Below, one piece after another: positions 6,326 to 11,152 of a DNA stretch of 11,152 bases. The stretch comes from Actinomycetota bacterium. Lineage in GTDB: Bacteria > Actinomycetota > Thermoleophilia > Solirubrobacterales > Solirubrobacteraceae. The notes beneath the pieces are model-generated. The model ran no database searches and was not told where the DNA came from. It worked only from the letters and a program-made list of their open reading frames with translations. The DNA lies in NCBI GenBank assembly GCA_009699615.1, contig WLNV01000032.1, positions 1-11,152 on the forward strand, given 5' to 3'. The translations under genes were made by a program, and so were the position numbers. Every line of letters starts with the position of its first letter. Position 1 is the first letter of the stretch.

Positions 6326-7539
6326 GCTGGCTCTCTCTGGACCCTCTCCGGGCGCCGTTCCCGGCGCCGCTTGCGCAGCAGCGTAGCGAATGCGGCGATC
6401 AGGATGCCGGCCAGCAGCAGCCCAGCGATCGGTCCGGCCCAGCCGCCACCGGCGGCCAGCAATGAAGGCGCCGCGACAGCCGAAGCGGTCACCAGCGGGA
6501 CGCGGTCAACGCTCCTGCCTCTCCGAAGCACGATCACGTAGCCGATCCGCGCGCCCTTGGCGAGCGGCCCCGTCACCTCGTCCGGCAGTTCGCTGACGAC
6601 CGTCGTCGGGCTTTGCCCCCTGCGCATCACAACGTCGGCGCTGCGCGACGCGACCAGGTGGACTCGGTCGCTGCGGCCTTTGACGGCGAGTGTCGCGAAG
6701 CGCTGACCCTTGCCAACGGCGTGAATGCTCTGGTAGCGACCAAAGCCGTAGCGCATCAGTTTCAGCGTGTCGGCGTTGCGCGCCGCCTCGCTCGGTTCGC
6801 CCATCACGACGCTGATCAGCTCGGCGCCGTCTCGACTCGCTCCGCCTACGAGCAGGTAACCGGCACTCGAGGTGTGGCCGGTCTTGATTCCGTTGATCCA
6901 TGGGACCGACCCGACGAGCGTGTTGCGGTTGTAGACCACTCGCCGATGATCGCCGCTGCGAAGCGTCGCCTTTGAACGATCGACGAGCTTGCGCGCAAAC
7001 GGGTTCTCTCTAAGAAGCACGCCAAGCGATGCAAGGTCGCGCGCGGTCGAGTAGTTCCGTCGGCCGTCGAGCCCATCCGGGTTCGAGAAGTGCGTGCTGC
7101 GCAAACCGGCCCGCTTCGCACGAGCGTTCATCATTCGCACGAAGCCCTTCTGCGAGCCGCCAACGTCTACAGCGATCGATGCTGCCGCCTCATTGGCGCT
7201 GGCCAGGAGCAGCGCACGCAGCATGTCGGCGCTCGTTAGACGCTCTCCTGGAGTCAGTCCGGCAGTCGATTCTGCCGGGCCCGGGCTGTAATTGATGACC
7301 CTTACGCGGTGAGCAAGTGATCGCTTCTCGAGCAGCAGCAGCGCCGTCATCATCTTCGTCGTCGAGGCAATTTCGTGGCGCGCATAAGGGTTGCGCGAGT
7401 AAATGATCTCGCCGCTGGACGGCTCGATCAGGATTGCTGCCGAGGCCGACAGCGAAGGGCGTCGTTGGGCACTGGCGATCGCTGGCACTGCAAGCGAGAG
7501 CAGGGCCAGAAGCGCGCCCACGCGGAGCGCGCGGATCAC
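6322..7539 (-). CDS. D-alanyl-D-alanine carboxypeptidase (PBP5 family, peptidase S11)
   Basis: This enzyme removes the terminal D-Ala from peptidoglycan stem peptides outside the membrane. The 405-residue precursor has a signal peptide (about 1-24, ending AIASA). The S11 catalytic motifs are all present: STTK at 59-62 (nucleophile Ser59, Lys62), SAN at 114-116 and KTGHTSSAG from 219. A C-terminal beta domain of the PBP5_C type occupies roughly 265-355. It then has a predicted transmembrane helix at about 366-387 and a strongly basic tail (LRKRRRERRPER). It is therefore held by a true membrane helix, unlike the amphipathic anchor of E. coli PBP5. The start is GTG at 7537-7539, overlapping the LysM gene stop by 4 nt. 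Its own stop overlaps the kinase start by 4 nt. Confidence 0.95.
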   Translation of the reverse strand: MIRALRVGALLALLSLAVPAIASAQRRPSLSASAAILIEPSSGEIIYSRNPYARHEIASTTKMMTALLLLEKRSLAHRVRVINYSPGPAESTAGLTPGERLTSADMLRALLLASANEAAASIAVDVGGSQKGFVRMMNARAKRAGLRSTHFSNPDGLDGRRNYSTARDLASLGVLLRENPFARKLVDRSKATLRSGDHRRVVYNRNTLVGSVPWINGIKTGHTSSAGYLLVGGASRDGAELISVVMGEPSEAARNADTLKLMRYGFGRYQSIHAVGKGQRFATLAVKGRSDRVHLVASRSADVVMRRGQSPTTVVSELPDEVTGPLAKGARIGYVIVLRRGRSVDRVPLVTASAVAAPSLLAAGGGWAGPIAGLLLAGILIAAFATLLRKRRRERRPERVQREPA

Positions 7540-7847
7540 GATCGAAGGCGAAGACGCTGGCCGGGCTGAAGCGCCTGCGTGTCGAGCCCTGGGTTGAGCT
7601 GCTGAAGGGTTACGACCGCGACACCGGTGTCGATTGAGATCGAAGTGAGGGTGTCACCGGTGTGCACGGTGTAGAAGCGTGCACCGGTCGTCTTCACCTG
7701 TGTCGGCGTAGTCGCGCCGGTGGCCGGTGCGGAGTCGCCGCCGCTGGCTGAGCCGCCACCACTAGCGATGATGACCACCGTGACAAATGCGGCGAGGACC
7801 AGCGCGAGCGGCGCTAACCAGCGAGCTGAGGGGGATTTCGACGCCAT
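7536..7847 (-). CDS. Small membrane-anchored LysM-domain protein
   Basis: The 103-residue protein starts with a short basic segment (MASKSPSARW). A single membrane helix follows at about 11-29, then a Gly/Ser/Thr-rich linker at 30-55. One LysM domain fills residues 57-102: FYTVHTGDTLTSIS, then LQQLNPG and LQPGQRLRLR. LysM domains bind the GlcNAc-containing glycan strand of peptidoglycan, so the protein probably tethers the membrane to the wall with its C-terminus outside. It heads the operon with the D,D-carboxypeptidase (4-nt GTGA overlap), and may position that enzyme on its substrate; that partnership is inference. The ATG at 7845-7847 is supported by a plausible promoter just upstream. 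Confidence 0.9.
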   Translation of the reverse strand: MASKSPSARWLAPLALVLAAFVTVVIIASGGGSASGGDSAPATGATTPTQVKTTGARFYTVHTGDTLTSISIDTGVAVVTLQQLNPGLDTQALQPGQRLRLRS

Positions 7848-7857
7848 CTAATAACAG

Positions 7858-7886
7858 AGGATACGGACGCGCGCCTGCAACTCCAA
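7858..7886 (-). promoter_or_regulatory. Candidate promoter for the LysM-carboxypeptidase-kinase operon
   Basis: On the minus strand a -35-like TTGGAG (7881-7886) is separated by 17 nt from a -10-like TATCCT (7858-7863), in the 81-bp gap between the pyrF stop and the LysM gene. Transcription would start about 3-5 nt before the LysM ATG, so the leader would be nearly absent. This is the best-formed promoter I see in the window, although the -35 matches only TTG. Confidence 0.45.
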
Positions 7887-7928
7887 CGATTGGCTTGGTC
7901 GGGCGCAAACTTGCAGGCCCGGGAGCTC

Positions 7929-8768
7929 CTAGCCGAGCGCCCACGCAGCGGCTCGCAGTTCTTCCGCCTGCTCCCGCGCAGCCTCCGCCGCGCTGCCGCC
8001 GCGTTCTTCCGAAGCGAAGACGATCGAGCGCGATGCGCTGACGAGCCCCCCAGCGCGGCCGGGTGCGAAAGCCGGTGCGAGATCCTCGACGCGCCCACCC
8101 TGCGCACCAATTCCGGGGAGCAAGAAGATCGTCCTTGGCATCAGCTCGCGCATACGCGCAACGTGTTGCGGCGCCGTTGCGCCGACGACAGCCCCCACGT
8201 CGGAGAGTTCACCGGCAGCGCCGAGAGCGTCGACGCTCTCCGCTACACGCTCCCAGAGAGTTCCGCCGGCAGCCAATTCCAGATCTTCGAAGTCGGCCGC
8301 GCCGGGGTTGGAGGTCCGGACCAACACGAAGACTCCTGCCGCGGCCTCGCGCGCGCCCTCGATCAAGACGCCAAGCGTGTCAGCCCCCATGTACGGATTC
8401 GCCGTAAAGGCATCGGCGCCAAGCCCGCCTACGTCCCCAAACGGAGTAGCGGTGGTTCCGACCAGCGACTGGCAGTAGGCAGCGGCGCTGACGTCGATGT
8501 CACCCCGCTTGCCGTCGGCAAGAACGAGCAACCCTGCCGTCTTCGCATGGGCGACAACAGCCCCCAGCGCGATGCGGCCGGGCGCGCCCAAACGCTCGAA
8601 GCAGGCCAGCTGAGGCTTGACGGCGACGCAGGCCGGTCCGGCTGCATCGATCAGATCGCAGCAGTGGGCCGCAACCGCACTTGCTGCCTGCTCTGCTGGG
8701 CCGTTGCCACCCGCGCGACTCGCCGCTTCCGCCCAGAGCCGGGCGGGATCGGGGTCGAGTCCGAGCAC
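7929..8768 (-). CDS. pyrF: Orotidine 5'-phosphate decarboxylase, type 2
   Basis: PyrF decarboxylates OMP to UMP, the last step of pyrimidine synthesis. From the GTG at 8766-8768 it is 279 residues, with VLGLDP at the first strand (Asp5), VAVKPQLACFE (Lys51), the catalytic DGKRGDI (Asp85, Lys87, Asp90), RTSNPGA at 151-157 and the phosphate-binding GIGAQGG and GLVSASR near the end. These are type-2 (Mycobacterium-like) features. The GTG falls inside the first beta strand, and similarity to the family continues upstream: the in-frame codons just before read FAARLSAAVSERQSQI, a normal first helix. No ATG, GTG or TTG exists in frame between 8769 and the stop at 9054-9056. The real start may be a CTG, for example at 8859-8861 or 8802-8804. 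The coordinates given use the only canonical start. Confidence 0.9.
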   Translation of the reverse strand: MLGLDPDPARLWAEAASRAGGNGPAEQAASAVAAHCCDLIDAAGPACVAVKPQLACFERLGAPGRIALGAVVAHAKTAGLLVLADGKRGDIDVSAAAYCQSLVGTTATPFGDVGGLGADAFTANPYMGADTLGVLIEGAREAAAGVFVLVRTSNPGAADFEDLELAAGGTLWERVAESVDALGAAGELSDVGAVVGATAPQHVARMRELMPRTIFLLPGIGAQGGRVEDLAPAFAPGRAGGLVSASRSIVFASEERGGSAAEAAREQAEELRAAAWALG

Positions 8769-8967
8769 GATCTGCGACTGCCGCTCGGAGACCGCCGCCG
8801 ACAGCCGCGCGGCGAACCCTTCAGCGGGCGGAGACTGTGGCCGAGGCTCGTCTGCGGTCAGTTGTCTAACGCTTTCTCGGGGATCGGCACGGATCTTGAC
8901 GCTACCAACGCAACGGGACGGCGCCTCGAGCGCAGTAACCGTCGGATCAAGCTGGCACGATGACGCA

Positions 8968-9108
8968 ATGCCGTTGGCCAGAATCAGCTGGGGAATCGTT
9001 GTCGTGATCTGCCTGATCGGAGTCGCCGTGCTGCTGATCGCGGGATACCAGGGCTACGCCGCCCTCTCCGGCGCAGTAGGGATCGCCGCGGCAATCAACC
9101 TGACTTGA
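8968..9108 (+). CDS. Small two-helix membrane protein, unknown function
   Basis: This 46-residue protein begins MPLARISW, followed by two hydrophobic segments at about 8-25 and 31-45, joined by the short turn GYQGY, and ends INLT. It is almost entirely membrane. The frame remains open far upstream only as antisense to pyrF. The ATG at 8968-8970 is chosen because a short basic lead followed at once by a helix is the natural start of such a protein. It is the only plus-strand gene here, divergent from pyrF and overlapping the 3' end of the cation transporter gene by 14 bp. No ribosome site is evident. I recall similar short GYQGY proteins in related actinobacteria but cannot verify that here. 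Confidence 0.6.
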   Translation: MPLARISWGIVVVICLIGVAVLLIAGYQGYAALSGAVGIAAAINLT

Positions 9109-10495
9109 GCGGTGCCGCCGGCTCGGTGTGGACTACAACGTCGACAATCTCAGCGTTGTAGTCGCGGATTGCGGCTTCGACTGCGGTTGCCTTCGCGTGG
9201 GCCTGCGCTAGCGACTGATCGCCATCCAGCGCGACTGTGACGAGCGCGACGATCCCACGTGGTTCTCGGTGTACTCGCAATTCGAGCGGTTCGCGGGCGG
9301 TTTGAGCGAAGACAATCTCAGCCAACGCGTCGTGCAGTTCGGCCGATTCCTCACTCGCAGCGGCCGGCGCCTGGAGCGATTGCTCAAGCGGTTCGATGTG
9401 AACGTGGACGGCGTCTACCTCGGGAGCCGCCGCGCGGATTGCGGCTTCCACCTCATCGATAGCTGCGTGTGCCTCAGCCAACGACTGGCCGGCGGGCAGC
9501 TTGACGTGGAGGCTCAGGTCCGAGCGGCCGTCGATGCTGACGATCCGCACGTTGTGGACCTCGCGTACGTGCTGAGCCGAGAGCGCCGCACCGGTGACAC
9601 GCTCCCGTAACTCGGCGCCTTCCCGCGGCTCGATGTGAATAGTTACGTCGCTCTCAGGAATTCGCTGGTGGATCGCCGTCTCGACGCGATCGGCGAGCTC
9701 GTGGCCTTGCTGGACTGGTGCGTCCGCCTCGACCACCAGAACGCCGTCGACAAAGGTGTGGCCGCCGGCTTCGCGGACCCTCAGGCGCGTGATCTCGACC
9801 GCCGGCTGGACCGACTCGATCGCCTCCCGCGCCAACTCGACTACTCCGGCGGGAGCCTGATCCATCAGCGAACCAACGTTGCTTCGAATCAGCGTGACCG
9901 CTGCGCCGATGACTAGGACCGCAACCACGAGCGCTGCGATCGAGTCGGCTTCGGCGACGCCCGAGCGCACCAGCAGGAGTCCGGCGAGGACTGCGAGTGT
10001 GCCGGCGAAGTCGGAAGCGAAGTGGAGTGCGTTGGCTCCCAGCGCCGCGCTTGAGTAGGCGCGCGCCGCGCGCCAGGAGATTGCCGTTCGCGTTACGTCG
10101 ACGACGAGCACCACTGCGATTACCGCGAAGACCCACCAGTTGGTTTCGACCTGGTGCGGCGTGGAGCTGGTAATCCGACTGACCGACTCGAAGATGATCA
10201 CGCCGCTCATGACGATCAGGAAGCTTCCTTCTCCCAGCGCGGCGAGGTGCTCGGCCTTGCGATGGCCGTAGGGGTGACTGCTGTCGGCTGGTCGGTCGGC
10301 GACGCGAATCGCAAAGAAGGTCAGCACTGCAGATCCAAAGTCGGTCGCCGAGTGTGCAGCCTCAGCGATCAAGCCAAGCGAGCCGCTGGCTAGACCAGCG
10401 ACCAGCTTGATAACGACGAGAAAGGCCGCGGCTCCAACCGAAGCCAGCGCAGTCCGCTGCTGCGGCGTCGTCGCGGTTTCAGCCGAGGCGCTCAT
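9095..10495 (-). CDS. Cation diffusion facilitator transporter with three C-terminal domains
   Basis: CDF proteins export divalent metals such as zinc in exchange for protons. The 466-residue protein has a six-helix CDF membrane domain (about 15-205). Transport-site residues are HSATD (His48, Asp52) on helix 2 and HFASD (His158, Asp162) on helix 5, an HD-HD set typical of zinc-type members. The HPYGHRKAEHLAALGEG signature is at 74-90. A single cytoplasmic domain normally follows. Here three similar units occupy about 218-290, 291-369 and 384-459, each ending in an H-x-E-P motif (His287, His366, His456), so the protein is much longer than the usual 300 or so. The ATG at 10493-10495 forms an ATGA overlap with the rdgB stop. 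An upstream in-frame TTG at 10508-10510 would add five residues but is less likely. Confidence 0.93.
   Translation of the reverse strand: MSASAETATTPQQRTALASVGAAAFLVVIKLVAGLASGSLGLIAEAAHSATDFGSAVLTFFAIRVADRPADSSHPYGHRKAEHLAALGEGSFLIVMSGVIIFESVSRITSSTPHQVETNWWVFAVIAVVLVVDVTRTAISWRAARAYSSAALGANALHFASDFAGTLAVLAGLLLVRSGVAEADSIAALVVAVLVIGAAVTLIRSNVGSLMDQAPAGVVELAREAIESVQPAVEITRLRVREAGGHTFVDGVLVVEADAPVQQGHELADRVETAIHQRIPESDVTIHIEPREGAELRERVTGAALSAQHVREVHNVRIVSIDGRSDLSLHVKLPAGQSLAEAHAAIDEVEAAIRAAAPEVDAVHVHIEPLEQSLQAPAAASEESAELHDALAEIVFAQTAREPLELRVHREPRGIVALVTVALDGDQSLAQAHAKATAVEAAIRDYNAEIVDVVVHTEPAAPLKSG
9131..9163. repeat. Perfect 10-bp inverted repeat inside the CDF gene 3' end
   Basis: GACTACAACG at 9131-9140 and its exact reverse complement CGTTGTAGTC at 9154-9163 flank a 13-nt loop. 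It lies in the coding sequence of the third C-terminal domain, starting 34 bp before the CDF stop, and 22 bp after the stop of the converging small gene. No T-run follows on either strand, so it is not a standard intrinsic terminator, but it could shape 3' ends of either message. Confidence 0.5.
9163..9448 (-). repeat. Direct repeat marking duplication of the CDF C-terminal domain
   Basis: The 16-nt CGCGGATTGCGGCTTC occurs at 9163-9178 and again at 9433-9448, exactly 270 bp (90 codons) apart and in the same frame. The encoded segments around residues 338-355 and 428-445 align as SLAEAHAAIDEVEAAIR and SLAQAHAKATAVEAAIR. This points to tandem duplication of a domain-sized unit within the gene. 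Confidence 0.8.
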
Positions 10496-11061
10496 TGGCT
10501 CGACAGCCAAGCGGTCAAGCTACGAACGGCGCTGCCGCGGTGACTGATCAGATCCTTCTCGTCGCCGCTGAGTTCTGCCATCGTCCGGCCGGGCGCCTCA
10601 AGCGGCTCGAAGGCCGGGTCGTAACCGAAGCCTCCAATGCCGCGCGGATCGGCCGCGCGGACGCCGACGCAACGCCCTTCCACCGTGTGTTCGGTTCCGC
10701 TCTGCGGGTCGCAGTAGGCGACCGCGCAGACGTATTCGAGCTGGTCGCCCGGCTCCGTCTTGGCGATCAGCATCTGGAGGTTTGCAGCGTCGTCGCTGTC
10801 CTCGCCAGCCCACCGGGCCGAGCGAATCCCAGGTTCCCCTCCCAGCGACTCGACGCAGATCCCTGAATCGTCGGCGATCGTCACAGCCCCGCTCAGCAGC
10901 GCGCCGGCGCGAGCTTTGATCAAGGCGTTGGCAGCGAAACTGTCCCCGTCTTCCACCGGCGCCTCCGCGCCCGGCGGCAGAAGGTCAAACTCGTAGCCCG
11001 GCATCAGGCGAGCGAACTCGGTTAGCTTGTGCTCGTTGTGGGTGGCGACTGTCAGTCGCAT
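10492..11061 (-). CDS. rdgB: XTP/dITP diphosphatase, RdgB/HAM1 family
   Basis: This enzyme hydrolyses non-canonical purine triphosphates (ITP, dITP, XTP) to monophosphates and so keeps them out of nucleic acids. At 189 residues it is normal length. Signature sites are THNEHKLTEF at 7-16 (the T-x-N-x-x-K motif), the metal/catalytic DDSG at 64-67, PGIRSARWAG at 77-86, the base-binding GFGYDP at 144-149 and SHR at 173-175. The ATG at 11059-11061 lies 5 nt after the rph stop, the common rph-rdgB pairing. The stop overlaps the CDF transporter start by 4 nt (ATGA). No clear ribosome site is seen, so translation probably depends on coupling with rph. Confidence 0.97.
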   Translation of the reverse strand: MRLTVATHNEHKLTEFARLMPGYEFDLLPPGAEAPVEDGDSFAANALIKARAGALLSGAVTIADDSGICVESLGGEPGIRSARWAGEDSDDAANLQMLIAKTEPGDQLEYVCAVAYCDPQSGTEHTVEGRCVGVRAADPRGIGGFGYDPAFEPLEAPGRTMAELSGDEKDLISHRGSAVRSLTAWLSSQ

Positions 11062-11066
11062 CGGCG

Positions 11067-11152
11067 TCAGTGGCTGCCGGCCGTGATAGCCAGATCCTGC
11101 GCCGCGCGCAACTGCTCGATGCCCGCCGCCGCCAGGACCAGCAGTTCGTCAA
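11067..11152 (-). CDS. rph: Ribonuclease PH, 3' end only
   Basis: The last 27 codons of a gene that enters from the right edge read DELLVLAAAGIEQLRAAQDL and stop at TGA (11067-11069). The pattern of an E-L-L-x-L-A-x-x-G-I-x-x-L-x-x-A-Q helix is the usual RNase PH C-terminus, and rph immediately before rdgB is a widespread bacterial arrangement. RNase PH trims tRNA 3' ends with phosphate. Only the C-terminal helix is visible, so the call leans on that pattern and on context. Confidence 0.8.
   Translation of the reverse strand, partial: DELLVLAAAGIEQLRAAQDLAITAGSH

Noticed and set aside
7895..7931. Hairpin GGGC...GCCC after the pyrF stop as a terminator
   Set aside because: The stem is interrupted by a 2-nt bulge and there is no U-tract; not supportable as an intrinsic terminator.
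7890..8963. 357-codon plus-strand open frame
   Set aside because: Antisense to pyrF, Arg/Gly-rich composition typical of a GC-rich shadow, no domain seen.
8617..8967. Long N-terminal extension of the small plus-strand membrane protein
   Set aside because: The extra 117 codons run antisense to pyrF and are low-complexity Ala/Ser/Arg; the hydrophobic protein has a natural ATG at 8968.
10496..10510. TTG start adding five residues to the CDF transporter
   Set aside because: The ATG at 10493-10495 makes a classic ATGA overlap with the rdgB stop and is the stronger start.
1..11152. Mobile element, phage, defence system, CRISPR array or biosynthetic cluster
   Set aside because: No transposase, integrase, terminal repeats, spacer array, toxin-antitoxin or defence motifs were seen; all large genes are recognisable core or housekeeping families.

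Overview
The window is GC-rich bacterial DNA, and nearly every gene lies on the minus strand. The gene content and order point to the phylum Actinobacteria. The rplM-rpsI-glmM order, a CBS-less GuaB3-type IMP dehydrogenase joined to guaA, a type-2 PyrF and a ribosomal protein S9 with a long acidic N-terminus together suggest a Thermoleophilia/Solirubrobacterales-like lineage. That placement is inferred from gene features, not from a database match.

Read along the minus strand (right to left), the window enters at the 3' end of rph (RNase PH). Next come rdgB (dITP/XTP pyrophosphatase) and a cation diffusion facilitator transporter, with junctions of +5 nt and a 4-nt ATGA overlap. The transporter's cytoplasmic domain appears to be present in three tandem copies. 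A tiny two-helix membrane protein gene, the only plus-strand gene, converges on the transporter and overlaps its end by 14 bp. It is divergent from pyrF (OMP decarboxylase), whose conserved N-terminus extends beyond its only canonical start codon.

Next is a tightly overlapping trio: a LysM membrane protein, a D,D-carboxypeptidase and a PfkB-type sugar-phosphate kinase. A 110-bp gap follows, then guaB3-guaA (GMP synthesis, 4-nt overlap). A strong intrinsic-terminator-like hairpin sits between guaA and rplM, its U-tract almost touching the rplM start codon. The window ends with rplM (L13), rpsI (S9, with an extension of about 139 residues built on a Glu-Glu repeat) and the first 374 codons of glmM (phosphoglucosamine mutase), which runs off the left edge.

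Functionally the region mixes ribosome assembly, purine and pyrimidine nucleotide synthesis and clean-up (guaB3, guaA, pyrF, rdgB), envelope building and trimming (glmM, D,D-carboxypeptidase, LysM protein), sugar-phosphate metabolism and metal efflux. All intergenic gaps are under 300 bp. I saw no mobile element, CRISPR array, tRNA or rRNA. Most of the window is core chromosome. The points most worth a second look are the triple-domain transporter, the S9 acidic repeat, the hairpin at the rplM start and the pyrF start problem.
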